Below are positions 1-8,849 of a stretch of 25,000 nt of DNA, piece after piece. Both the position numbers and the translations under genes were made by a program. This DNA is from Prorocentrum cordatum (Eukaryota > Sar > Dinophyceae > Prorocentrales > Prorocentraceae). The stretch covers positions 132,383-157,382 of the forward strand of contig CAUYUJ010009780.1 of the NCBI GenBank assembly GCA_963575745.1, given 5' to 3'. Each line of letters opens with the position of its first letter. The first letter of the stretch is position 1. The notes under the pieces were generated by a model that had not been told where the DNA came from, did no database searches, and was given only the letters and a program-made list of their open reading frames with translations.

Positions 1-545
1 ATGGGGCCACGAACCGTGTGAGGGGTGTGCCGAAATGGGCATGCGGTGGGCGGGGTGGACGCATGTGAACGCGGCCACTGGGGCCTTGGATGGAGCTCCG
101 TACGGGGCCACGAACCGTGTGGGGGGTGTGCCGACATGGACATGCGGTGGGCGGGGTGGACGCATGTGAACGCGGCCACTGGGTCCTTGGGTGGAGCTCC
201 CTATGGGACCACGAACTGTGTGAGGGGTGTGCCGAAATCGGCATGCGGTGGGCGGGGTGGACGCATGTGAACGCGGCCACTGGGGCCTTGGGTGGAGCTC
301 CCTTTGGGGCCACGAACCGTGTGAGGGGTGTGCCGACATGGGCATGTGGTGGGCGGGGTGGACGCATGTGAACACGGCCACCGGGGCCCTGGGTGGAGCT
401 CCCTTTGGGGCCACGAACCGTGTGAAGGGTGTGCCGAAACGGGCATGCGGTGGGCGGGGTGGATGCATGTGAACGCGGCCACTGGGGCCTTGGGCGGAGC
501 TCCCTATGGGGCCACGAATCGTGTGAGGGGTGTGCCGATATGGGC
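1..545 (+). repeat. Tandem array of a 101-bp unit (about 5.4 copies)
   Basis: The anchor GCCACGAA recurs at 6, 107, 208, 309, 410 and 511, exactly 101 bp apart, and the units differ only by scattered substitutions. The array is cut by the left edge of the window, so its true length is unknown. Because 101 is not a multiple of three, the array produces a ladder of overlapping open frames staggered by one or two units; these are repeat artefacts, not genes. Each unit carries GGAGCTCC and GCATGC-like palindromes. A diverged, inverted relative with shorter units lies at 15733-16056. It behaves like a minisatellite; no function can be inferred. Confidence 0.95.
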
Positions 546-1121
546 TTGCGGGGGACAGAGTGCCGAACGAGACATGCGGAAGACAGAGGCACGCATGGGA
601 GGAGGGGGGATCGGGATCGGGATCGGGCCCTTGGGAGTTCGTCTCTGTGGCCTCGTGCCGCCCTATGCAACAGCCTGCCAGCCTTTACAGGGGGGAACTC
701 TGGGGGGCGAATACGTTCGCCAAACCATCTAGTGCGGCCCCTGGCACACGACGGACGCCGCACCGCCCCCGCAGGCACCCCCTCACGGCACGCAACCTAC
801 GGGGGGCCCACGTTGGGGACCTGGGATTACTACCGACCTCTGCCCTTCTTACCCTTCCCCGTGCCTTTCTGCCTCGGGTGCCTCCCCTCCCTCAAAATCG
901 TCGGGGTGGTGGAGACTCCTGGGCTATAGGCGGTGGGTACTGGGGGGGGGGACTTGGGTCCAAAACACTCTCAGGAACGATTCCTCTCCTAATAAGCTCA
1001 GCCAACCTCGAACTACCCCGCAAGTACTCGACGCTTCTGACACCACGATGGCTCGTGGAGGAACGTCTCTCGTGCGAATTCGAAAGGCGCTGTGCTAACT
1101 GACTACCGCTGCTGCTACTAC
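546..1121. other. Non-coding spacer and probable 3' flank/UTR of LINE-A
   Basis: No gene is supported here. It contains a short GATCGG reiteration near 608-627 and a CT-rich stretch near 845-895. From about 1121 downward on the minus strand this is the sequence following the LINE-A stop codon, beginning with a short run of TAG/CAG-type trinucleotides (about 1106-1121). The exact 3' end of the LINE cannot be placed without other family copies. Open frames crossing this stretch are shadows of the array or of LINE-A. Confidence 0.5.
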
Positions 1122-1949
1122 CTAAGCCTTGGTGAGCTCTGACAAGAGTTTCGACGCATCCCTCTCGAGCGGGCCCCGAGGTGCTGGGCCGATCTTCCTC
1201 TCTGCCCCGACGCTCTTCAGAATGCCTTCGATCATCGACACCGTCGCGATGCCCAGAGGATGAGCTTGGTCGATCGCGTAGATGAGCCTCCCACGAGCCT
1301 GCTCGTTCTGCTGCTGCTGCTTCCCCTTGTTGCGTTTCCACTGCCAGTGCAGCACCAGACATCCAACCTCTGAGATCGTCATCTTCGAGAGCCTCTCCAC
1401 CCAGAACTCCTTGACCTCCCCCATCCACCTCTCCTGGGCGACTCCCCCCTTCCCCTGTAGGCTGGCGGCCCACATCATCACCTGCGTGAAAATGGACACG
1501 TGCGGCGGTCCGCGGCTCTGAAAGTCGACCTGCTCCCCCGCCTTTTGCTTGGCCTTGAGCTCCTGCGACTGGTCGTTGTACTGCTGGCCCGCGTTCTCGT
1601 TCTCGGCGGCGAAGTTCGTGTCCGCGCTGATGTCGTACGTGGGGTGCACCGTGCTGCTGAGCTCCGCGATCGCGCGGCTGTCTGCGAGGACGAGCGTGGC
1701 CAGGATGAGCACCAGATTCTGCAATGCGTTGGCGCCTCCTGCCACCTTGCGGGCCTCGTCGCGGGCGCTGCTGCGCCCCTTCTTGGCCGCGGGGGCGGAT
1801 GGCAGGCCCGCCATCCAGGCAGGCTTGGGAAGAGACCCTTCCTCGCTCATCACTCTGGAAAGCGCCCTCCTCGTGACCGTGGGCTTCGTGCAGCGCAGGG
1901 TCGACTGCCACTGGAAGATGGCTTGTGGCCAAATGGCTGCACAGGTCAT
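1122..1949 (-). pseudogene. LINE-A conserved C-terminal domain
   Basis: After a frame change in or just after the third zinc finger, this frame gives a 275-residue stretch. It has a Lys/Arg-rich entry (PAAKKGRSSARDEARKV), a helical segment (ANALQNLVLILATLVLADSRAI), the signature RGPPHVSIFTQVMMWAA (146-162), and the terminal SVGAERKIGPAPRGPLERD (246-264) ending ELTKA and TAG. The GPPH and GAE-x-K-x-G-x-AP-x-G-x-LER motifs resemble the end of dinoflagellate LINE polyproteins; I recall the pattern but cannot verify it here. No biochemical function is known to me. An alternative would be a chance open frame, but the conserved motifs and position argue against this. Confidence 0.7.
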
Positions 1950-3618
1950 TCAAGTCAGGCGCCATGTAGTCACATACCGTACACCCCAACGACGACGGGG
2001 CCTGGACCCCCGAGAATGTTACCGAACCACGGGTGGGACATGATCCGCTACGCAGGGCTCTCTGGAGGTGTTTGTATGCGTTTGACTGGCTGGCGAAGGT
2101 CCGTCGGCATACGACGCATATGTTTGTAGGAGTCACCGTAGAGCTTAGATTGTGAACTTTGTGCCTACGCCGCATGTGTTTCATGAGATCCCTTCTAGTC
2201 TGGAACCGTTGTGCACATAAACCGCCCTCCTCCGTGACCCACTCGCAGCTCCAATGATGCCCCTGTCCGTCCTCTCCTTCAGACTCCGCCGCCCGCTGTT
2301 CATCCTCCTCCTCCTCCTCCAGGTGGCCCATGGGGGGTGCCGTCATCGAGAGCTCCCGAGACCTTATTTCAGTGAAGTCCGCTCGGATCCAGAACTCGCG
2401 ATGCTCTTCATCGGCGAGGTCGCCAGGGCAAAGCGCAAGGTGTGCACATACTCCTCCTTCGTCCAGGAGTTCCGACGCACGTCGAAAATCAGCTTGCATT
2501 CGAAGTAGCCACGGAGACGCTTTAGACGGGACAACCCTGCGGCCAATCATCGGTTTGCCCCCCTCGTCCAGGTCCAGGGTCCCGAATAGAAGACATAGCT
2601 CCTGAGCGTGATTGGTGGGGGAAAGGGCCCAGCTCCGATGCCATCCCAAGCGCCTCACCAGCATCTCCGTCTCCGCACTAGCTAGACGCCAATGCTGCCT
2701 CACCCTCCGATTCGACCACGATCGGATGCGTCGTTGAACGTTGACGTCGTCGGCGTCCGTGCTGCGCACCCTCGCCGCCGCCTTCCCCTGTAACGCCCTC
2801 CTCCCGCATCGAGCCATCAACGAGTCTAGTTCGCGATAATGTCGAGGCGTCAACAGCATTGGTTCTAATCCCGTCAGCGCCGCATTCTGCGCGAAGCTGA
2901 GAAACAGCGTCCGCTTCCAGCGGAACGGAACTTCCAGGGTCCAAATCTGCCCCAGGGAGTAGTAGGATTCGGCCGTCGCCTGAACCCGTCGACGGATCTC
3001 CACCGTCGCAGACTGCAACATGTTGATTTTCGGCCCGAGGTATCGCACATCCTCCTTCAACTGTCCTGAGATCTGCTCACGTCCCCGCCCTCGTGCCCAC
3101 TGTCTACACTGTAAAGCCCCTGGGCCCTGAAAACAAAGCTGAACCTCCTGCTTGGAAACGTTTTGGGCGTAACCTATCTCAGCCAACTCCTCCGATAACA
3201 CCTCATCAGCCTGCTTCAGGACCGAAAAAAACTGCCCCACCGTATGATGGGGAGAGGCAACGCGCGCACGGCAAACATCGTCGGCGCACAGGCAGCCCCC
3301 GACGTCCGCTCTTAATTCTTTCCAGCTGGCCACAAGACCTGCGGCTGATGGATCAAACTCCCTCAGCCTTCGAAGCCGCTGCAGGATGGGTCGCGAGAAG
3401 GTGCCCCTAAAGATTTCGACAATGAAGGGGTCCCCCATCGTGCCGCCCTCCCCCGTCTTGGTGTATACTCCTCCCTCCGCCGTCTCCAACCAAATAACAC
3501 TGTTTCGAAAACGTTGGATACGCAAGTCAACATTGCGCGGCTCGGCGTGAATATCCACTGTTTGGTGTAATTCCTCCCAAGACCCACTCGCAAATGCATT
3601 CGTCATGTCCTTATACGC
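1860..3618 (-). pseudogene. LINE-A reverse transcriptase palm/thumb plus three zinc fingers
   Basis: Numbering from the Met at 3606, motif A is KDMTNAF (Asp just before Met1). Motif B is GEGGTMGDPF (52-61), motif C is LCADDV (106-111, nt about 3274-3291) and motif E is RYLGPKIN (188-195). The ADD core keeps both catalytic aspartates. A thumb-like region follows, ending around residue 400. An acidic EEEEEDEQ stretch precedes three zinc fingers: C454/C464/H477/H482, C497/C500/H513/C523, and C542/C545/H558/H563. The fingers probably bind nucleic acid, by analogy with other LINEs. The frame is open to 892, but the part below about 1860 is an artefact: the true continuation is in another frame (1122-1949). 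So this is an RT with a preserved core inside a broken ORF. Confidence 0.85.
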
Positions 3619-4003
3619 GCAAGCGAACGAATGGCCCGCGCGCCGGAGGCGCCATCACAGCAGCTGCACCACTAAAATGGCCCCCCTCGCGCCGTCGGCC
3701 TGAACAAAATCCGTGCTCGATGACCATTGGAGGAGCTCGAAGGAGGCCCGAGTAAAAGGCGTTCCCCAGGGTCGGGAGGGCGTGCACCGCACGTCGGCCC
3801 ACTGGGCCTGGTTTCGCGTTCTTCCTGAGCTGAGCCCCCGAGCTGACGTGCCATCTCAGCGGTGTCCTGTTGGTTGCCCGAATATTCCGAAATCCTCTCT
3901 CAAGAATCTTCCCAGACAGCTTCATCTCTGGAACCTCCCGATTGCATCCTACCCCCATGTGCGCGGTGCCAATGTTGTTCGACGGGTCCATGCACATCAG
4001 TTA
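3611..4003 (-). pseudogene. LINE-A reverse transcriptase, N-terminal fingers/palm part
   Basis: Starting just after the in-frame TAA, this segment reads AHMGVGCNRE, then SSGAQLRKNAKPGPVGRRAV, HALPTLGNAFYSGLL and VIEHGFCSGRRREGGHF. The last two correspond to RT motifs 1-2, the region where non-LTR elements have R-P-I/L followed by a G-F-x-x-G-R-x-x-x motif. The frame then ends at 3611 in ARGPFVRLRV. The neighbouring frame, entered at the same place, reads AYKDMTNAFAS, which is RT motif A with its catalytic Asp. The break therefore falls at the start of motif A and is a frameshift, not a natural protein end. Confidence 0.75.
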
Positions 4004-4827
4004 GAGCTCCGCTGGCGGGGCCCCCGATGGCACCACTCTCCTGTTGCTGGCAGACCGAACATATTTCCTCACCCTCCACTGGTCCTGTTGTGCAAGTTCG
4101 CAATCCTCCACTGATACGTAAGGCGTTTCCCCTGCAGGGGCTGTCTCCATCCAGGCGTCGAAATCGATTTTGCGCGCCGACATCCCTTCCTCGCAGCCCT
4201 GCTGGGCCCAGCGTTCCAGGAGCGTATCCTCAGAGAAAAGCCCTCCCCGTAGAAGTCGCCCGTCCCGTCGTTTCGGCCCGAACCGACATCTGGCTGCTTT
4301 CCTGGACAAACGCATAGCCTCGGCCATGCGGCGATGTTGCCACGCCTCCTCGATCTCCTCCAGAAGGGCGGTCCGCCTTTCCCTTTGTTTTTTTGTCGCT
4401 GCCTACGTAGCGATTGACTGAGATTTCTCAAGCGTGCTTCACATTCCTGCAACTCTGTGGAATCCTCGATCATACCAAGACGCGAACGACGAAGACGAGC
4501 CCGCTCACGTAGAAGTGCGGTACGCTCCATGGCCTCCTGCCTGCGCGTCGGGTCGTTGGACACGGCGTGGCTGGAAAACTGCTGCCCTGCACTGACCACT
4601 GTGTCGTCCATGTGCTTGAACAACTCATCAGGCCGTCCGTGCTGCAGCAGAGCTCTCCACGTGTCCTCACTATCTGACAGGCTGGCCTCGACCGCCTCCA
4701 GGAATTCAGCTCGTCTGTCACCATTTCGCAGGCATCTCATCATGTCGTCCTGGTTCCAATACATGCGGTGGAGTGAAGGTGTCTCTCCATCCTCTGATAA
4801 TCTCAAGCCATGCAGCTCCATGTACAT
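4004..4827 (-). pseudogene. LINE-A linker between endonuclease and RT
   Basis: The frame of the endonuclease continues past its TGA into an Arg/Glu-rich helical stretch (LHRMYWNQDDMMRCLRNGD, then TALLRERARLRRSRLG and LRNLSQSLRRQRQKNKGK), ending near 4330 where reading moves to another frame beginning MAEAMRLSRKAARCRFGPKR. That frame runs to the TAA at 4003-4001 (...SGAPPAEL) and continues without shifting into the RT segment. Such basic, coiled-coil-like linkers between EN and RT are usual for these elements. There is no independent enzymatic signature. Downstream neighbours on this strand are the RT motifs, which makes the assignment by position secure. Confidence 0.7.
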
Positions 4828-5706
4828 GGGGATGTGATCTTTCGGCGGGGCCCCTCAGAATGCTTGGAGTTCAGCAGCCAGCCCACGTAATGGAGAAAAT
4901 CGATGGACCATGTCGATCATGCCATCGGGTACAAAGAAATAGTCAATACAGCTGCTCCCTCCCGTCGAACCGTAAAAAGTGTGCTCCAGCTCTGCGCCTC
5001 TCGAATTCACCGTGAACATGTGGTGGCGCTCATTCGCCAATCGAAACAACTCTCCCGCTCCTCCACGCCTCTGTTCTCGGGCCCGCCCAGGGCCCAAAGA
5101 GGAAGACTCCATCTGATGCCACTGCCCCGCAATACGGCTGATCCCCTGCCCGTCGCTCAGGTCCACGTACACCAGCGGCGTGCACCTGCTCGGCAGGCAC
5201 TGGAGGATGTTATCGTACCACTCGGCAACCAGCTGGACGGTGGCCTTGTAGTGGGGGACGAGGCGGGCGTGACGGGGTTGCGGGGGCAGATACATCACAA
5301 TGAATGCCAGGTCGAGCTGTCCATTCTTCACTCGTGCTGCTAGTGCTCGGCCTTCAGCGCCCTGTGGACTCGCCCAGGTCTGGCATCTGTGCTGTTCACG
5401 GAACTTCGAGCCCAACATCAATGCGCAGCCCGTCGAACGGTTGGTGAAAGCGCCGGCCCCTGCTTCCGCCTCAAGCACCACGCGCTTGCCGATCTTTCGG
5501 CACAGCACTTCCGATGCCCGTCTGGATGAAGCCTGTGTGCCCGCCAGCAGCACCGCATCCATGTTGCTGCAGCTCAGCGCAATCTCCTGCATCCGCTGGC
5601 CCGTCGCGAACATCGGGTTGAAGCCCATGACACGCAATACCCATTGGCCCACGGACCGCGCCATCGCGGTATCCTCGCAATCGCCGCGGCGGGTCGTGCT
5701 GGCCAC
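4815..5706 (-). pseudogene. LINE-A endonuclease domain (exonuclease-endonuclease-phosphatase fold)
   Basis: This domain would nick target DNA for target-primed reverse transcription. From 5706, a 283-residue open stretch shows the family landmarks: the first catalytic Asn in VMGFNP (about residue 30), the GTQ signature (56-58), the FTNRSTGCA strand (87-95), a hydrophobic strand AFIVMYLP (134-141), the metal/active-site segment VYVDLSDGQG (179-188), and CIDYFFVP (253-260). A TGA at 4857-4855 interrupts it; in the same frame just beyond lies KDHIPMY, the expected terminal Asp-His motif. So the fold continues through a single nonsense codon. Relative to the usual GD-x-N motif this copy has D-L-S-D, another possible sign of decay. 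The ATG at 5706 may not be the original start. Confidence 0.8.
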
Positions 5707-5835
5707 CCCTGGTGGTCTCGCGCCAGGGTGGCGGCTGGAGGAGGGAGGAGGGGGAGCAGGAGGAGAGGAGGAGAACGCGGGGCGTTCTCTTCAAAACTAG
5801 GACCCGTAACAGGATTGTTGGGAACAAGCTGCAAG

Positions 5836-6095
5836 AGCTTCTCTGATTGAGAGCGGACCGTTTTCAAAATGTGGCTCTCGCTTTGGCGCCGCGCACCGTC
5901 GTTGTGAACATTTGGAGGAGCTTCACGGATTGAGGGCGGGTCGTTTGCAACATGTGGCTCTCGCCTTAGCGCCGCGCAAAGTCGTTGTAAACATTTGGAA
6001 GAATTTCACGGATTGAAGGCGGGCCGTTTGCAACATGTGGCTCTCGCTTTAGCGCCGCGCACATTCGTTGCACACGTTTGCAAGAGTTTCACGGA
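5836..6095 (+). repeat. 83-bp tandem units within R1 copy 1 (about 3 copies)
   Basis: The word GTGGCTCTCG occurs at 5871, 5954 and 6037, exactly 83 bp apart. Each unit also carries a TTCACGGATTGA-like word, a GGGCGG-x-CGTTT segment and GCGCCGCGCA. A fourth, truncated unit begins at about 6081 (GAGTTTCACGGATTCC) and passes into the R1 body. Confidence 0.93.
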
Positions 6096-6097
6096 TT

Positions 6098-6305
6098 CCA
6101 AATTTCAGCGAACCAGAAATGGTGTTTGGGAAGGGTTCAGTATTATGCGGGTGCAACAGTAATGTTGGTCCGCGGTGTTGAAATCCAGAAAATGGCGTTC
6201 TGGCACGATTTCAGATCCTCAAAACGCAGCAGTCAGGTTGACCCGTGGCATTGAAATCCCGAGAACGATGTTTTGGCATGCTTCAGGGTCTTCAAACGGT
6301 TGTCT
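6098..6305 (+). repeat. Degenerate 72-74-bp tandem units within the R1 body
   Basis: Three related blocks are aligned on CCAGAAATGGTGTTT (6113), CCAGAAAATGGCGTTCTGG (6185) and CCGAGAACGATGTTTTGG (6259), spaced 72 and 74 bp. Each is preceded, in the last two blocks, by a CAACAGTAATGTTGG/CAGCAGTCAGGTTGA word and GTGTTGAAATCC/GCATTGAAATCC. They are more diverged than the 83-bp units. The same blocks are visible inverted at about 22790-22985. Confidence 0.75.
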
Positions 6306-6409
6306 TGCAACAAGGCAGTTCCCTCAATGGAAATGAATCGTTGTAGGGGCCTATGAAGAGGAAGCTTGGAGCGAGGGTTAATTCCAACATCGTTGATGAC
6401 TCTTGGGTT

Positions 6410-6905
6410 TCCTCCTCCTCCTCCTCCTCCTCCTCCTTACACGCGCACTCCCGCGCAAAGACGAGGAAGGGAAGGCGAGTGGGGGAAAGCCGTCAGACCT
6501 CAGGTGGAGGAGGAGGAGGAGGAGGAGGAGGAAAAGGAGGAGGAAAAGGAGGAGAAGGAGACGTTAAAGGAGTAGAAGGAAGAGGAGAAAGAGGAGGAAG
6601 AGGAGAGGAGGAGGAGGAGGAAGAGGAGGAAGAGAGGATGACAACGACGAGGATGAGGATGAGGATGAGGATGAGGATGAGGAGGAGGAGGAGGAGGAGG
6701 AGGAGGAGGAGGAGGAGGAGGAGGAGGAGGAGGACGAGAAGCGGGGAAGCGGGTGGGGGGCAGATGGGGACAGGAGAATAAGGGAGGAGGCAGACAGGAT
6801 GACAACGACGAGGATGAGGAGGAGGAGGAAGAGGAGGAGGAGGAGGAGGAGGAGAAGGAGGAGGAGGAGAAGCGGGGAAGGGGGTGGGAACCAGATGGGG
6901 GCAGG
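6410..6905. repeat. TCC/GGA microsatellite and polypurine block
   Basis: A (TCC)n run (6410-6437) forms the R1 tail. After about 60 bp, a long GGA/GAG polypurine block covers about 6500-6625. A GATGAG hexamer run (6650-6680) is followed by pure GGA (6680-6735). A second unit, AGCGGGGAAGCGGGTGGG plus GGAGACAGGATGACAACGACGAGGATGAGG, repeats the flanking words of the first (GATGACAACGACGAGGATGAG at about 6638 and 6798). So a duplication of about 160 bp underlies the block. All long Glu/Arg or Ser/Leu/Pro-rich open frames across here are microsatellite artefacts. The purine strand asymmetry could favour triplex (H-DNA) structure. Confidence 0.9.
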
Positions 6906-7169
6906 AGAATAAGGGGAGGGGGGGAGGGCACCGTCGCCATGTTCCGGACTGGAGGCCCGCAGGAGCTCTGGACCTCGCGCGCGGTCGGTTCCGTACGCCA
7001 CAACGCGTCCCTTCCAGACTCGTTCTCCCGATCCCCCTTGGCACCGCCGTGCCCGCCGAGAACGCGCCTCGGCAAGGGTGCGTATGGTTGGAGTCAGCAG
7101 CGTTCCTTCCCCAGCGGCACCACAGCTCTCAGAGACGCTCGTCGACGACCAGCAACGGCCCGAGTGCGA

Positions 7170-8361
7170 AGGAATGCGTCAAGTGCCCAGCGTGCGGGCG
7201 CGGCAACCACCTTTCGTGGTGGAGGTGATGCAAGCACTGCCGCGTGCAGCTGCCGGCGACTTCCACTGGTCGGGATCGTAGGGCTGTTAGCAAGGATCGG
7301 GCGCCTGCTCCTGATGCTCAGTGGTGGCCGTGGAGGCAGAAGGGGCCCAGTGGGGAGGGTTCCCGGAGAAGGTCGCCCAACGCCACCTTTGAGGATGGCA
7401 CCTCCCCAAGCGAGAGAGGCGAGCGGCGCAAGGATGCGGAGGCTCTCACAGAGGCGCAGCGTCTTTTACCTCTCGCCGCGCTGCTGGCCAAAGCGGGAGA
7501 TGGCGACGCAGCCAGCAAGTACAAGCAACAGCTCGAGGACCTCAAACGCCATCAGCAGGAGGCCAGCATGTTGGTCGGACAGCCCAACCAGAAGGCGCAA
7601 TGTGCCGAGACTGCCTTTCGCAAGGCTCTCGAGCGATGCAAACGGCTGGACCAGCAGCACCAATAAGCATAGGAGGAGGTCGCCACATGCTCAGTTGAGG
7701 TGGACGTTGCGCGTGCATTGTGCCAGTCAGCAGCCGAACAGTTGGCAACGACAGTCGTCAATGACAGCACTTCTAGACAGGCGAAGTCCGTACCGAAGGT
7801 GGATATGGTGGCACTCTTGGATGGTCGAGAGCTCCTTTTCGATGATGGAAACTGGAAGCGTGGTTCAAACTTGACGAACTCGGTGACACGGTTGCAGAAG
7901 CTGGCAAGCCGGAGTCTCAACGACTGAAGGATGCCCTTCAGACTCAATTCACAATGGCTGCCAAGGCATGTTTCGGTGAGCTCCAGGAGAGACGCCAGAG
8001 GCCAATCGAAGAAGAGCAGGCCGAGCTGCGTGAGAGGCTGAAGCCGACGCGGCCTCGCACAGCTGAACCCGAGGGGCACAACCAAACCACCGCAACAGCC
8101 CCAGCAACACCGAGAGCGCCGACGCCCACCGCTGATTCTTCCTCGCGAGACTCGCCAGCACCGCAACAAGGGGATGGGACCACAGACCTTGAGATCCGAC
8201 GTAGCGAACAAAAATTTCAACATCGTCAAAAACCCCGCGTGGAGCCCCGCACCCCACGTTACTGCGTGATTTTCCGAGCCGGATCGATCTGCGAGGGTCC
8301 TGGGGCCCGAACAGAAATCGACAAGGCCCTGCTCGAAAAAATTGAGACGCCAAGATCTTAA
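7170..8361 (+). pseudogene. LINE-B ORF1-like remnant (zinc ribbon plus coiled coil)
   Basis: In one frame the sequence reads KECVKCPACGRGNHLSWWR, a TGA (7226-7228), then CKHCRVQLPA. Across the stop this makes a C-x2-C ... C-x2-C zinc ribbon with a Trp pair. The same frame continues through an Arg/Ser-rich region into a helical, Glu/Gln/Lys-rich segment with heptad character (EALTEAQRLLPLAALLAKAG, KYKQQLEDLKRHQQEA, AFRKALERCKRLDQQHQ). It meets TAA 7664-7666 and TAG 7670-7672 and continues in frame (VDVARALCQSAAEQLATTVV, from 7700). A later piece with an N-terminal helix and a Pro/Thr-rich tail (7954-8361) is in another frame. This layout fits a LINE ORF1/gag-like RNA-binding protein, but no catalytic motif is present and the assignment is by analogy. 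Confidence 0.5.
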
Positions 8362-8545
8362 GCGAAGGCCAAGGGCAGGCAGCCGAGGCAGGCGCGTTTG
8401 CTGCGGGCGCCGGCATGCCCGGCAGCGCCAGGGCCAAAAGAAGCACGAAGTCCTCGGTTGTGGCCGATGCCAAGGCCACGTTTGCCAGTGCGGGCTGCTC
8501 GGCCACCAAGCCTCAGAAAAGTGGGTAGCACAAGCATCGGGGGCG

Positions 8546-8720
8546 CGCAAACATGGATTAGCGATCCATGGATTTGGCGCGCGGTCGCCAAATCCATGGA
8601 TCGGGGGAGGTGCCCTCCCCAAAATGCGACCAGTGCCGCCTCGTTCGGCGGCGGAAATCCGCGATTTTCCATGGAAACGGGACCCGTCGCTAATCCATGC
8701 CCCCTTGGTCCATGTTTGCG
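8546..8720. mobile_element. Foldback (MITE-like) element with nested stem-loops
   Basis: Exact inverted arms are visible at several levels. CGCAAACATGGA (8546-8557) pairs with 8709-8720. CATGGATTAGCGA (8552-8564) pairs with 8687-8699. GATCCATGGATTTGGCG (8563-8579) pairs with 8586-8602 around a 6-nt loop. GGGGAGG (8604-8610) pairs with 8614-8620 around TGC. GCCGCC (8635-8640) pairs with 8647-8652. TTCCATGGAA (8667-8676) is self-complementary. The whole is about 175 bp and folds as outer arms enclosing serial hairpins. Such structure is typical of foldback DNA transposons or MITEs, but no transposase or target-site duplication was identified. It lies within the LINE-B span. Confidence 0.75.
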
Positions 8721-8849
8721 ATCGCCTGAAAGCAGAATACCCTGGAACGTGCCCAGCATACCTCTAACTCAATTGTGCCGGTTATCCCGTGGAATGCTAC
8801 ATGCCTCGGGAAAAATAGCGAACACTCATGCCACATTCATCCGTCAACG

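Larger units (their letters stand above)
1090..5760 (-). mobile_element. LINE-A: decayed non-LTR retrotransposon (EN-RT-zinc finger-C-terminal domain)
   Basis: Read on the minus strand, consecutive segments give an apurinic-type endonuclease (5706 to about 4815), a charged linker (about 4800-4100), reverse transcriptase (about 3990-2700), three CCHH/CCHC zinc fingers (2250-1910) and a C-terminal domain ending in a TAG at 1122-1124. The order matches a LINE family widespread in dinoflagellates, recognised from memory of its motifs. The reading frame is broken: TGA at 4855-4857, TAA at 4001-4003, and frame changes near 4330, near 3611 and near 1860-1950. The element is therefore a nearly full-length dead copy. 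No ORF1 is evident upstream; the 5' side runs into a GGA-rich stretch and then repeat R1. Both outer ends are approximate. Confidence 0.85.
5826..6435 (+). repeat. R1 composite repeat, copy 1
   Basis: The unit has three parts: tandem 83-bp repeats at the head, tandem repeats of about 73 bp in the body, and a unique stretch containing GTAGGGGCCTA and GACTCTTGGG (6398-6407) that leads straight into a (TCC)n tail. The reverse complement of 22637-23160 matches it end to end with the same three-part order. It sits between the 5' ends of LINE-A and LINE-B. A short ATG-initiated frame at 6353 is shared with the other copy, but the codon differences I checked by eye are essentially all amino-acid changing, so it is not evidence of a gene. 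R1 could be a SINE-like retroposon with a TCC tail or a mobile satellite block. Confidence 0.85.

Noticed and set aside
25-929. Ladder of overlapping plus-strand ORFs with near-identical proteins
   Set aside because: They arise because a 101-bp unit repeats out of phase; each is the same sequence read with an offset and the product has no protein-like features.
892-1860. C-terminal 300 residues of the 904-codon minus-strand ORF
   Set aside because: Low-complexity Arg/Gly/Ser translation; the true LINE continuation with conserved motifs is in the adjacent frame (1122-1949).
1500-2129. Plus-strand ORFs antisense to LINE-A
   Set aside because: Shadow frames of the GC-rich LINE coding sequence; no recognisable domain.
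6353-6781. ORF starting MKRKLGARV shared with the other R1 copy
   Set aside because: The shared part is repeat DNA, codon differences between copies are nearly all amino-acid changing, and the rest is GGA microsatellite.
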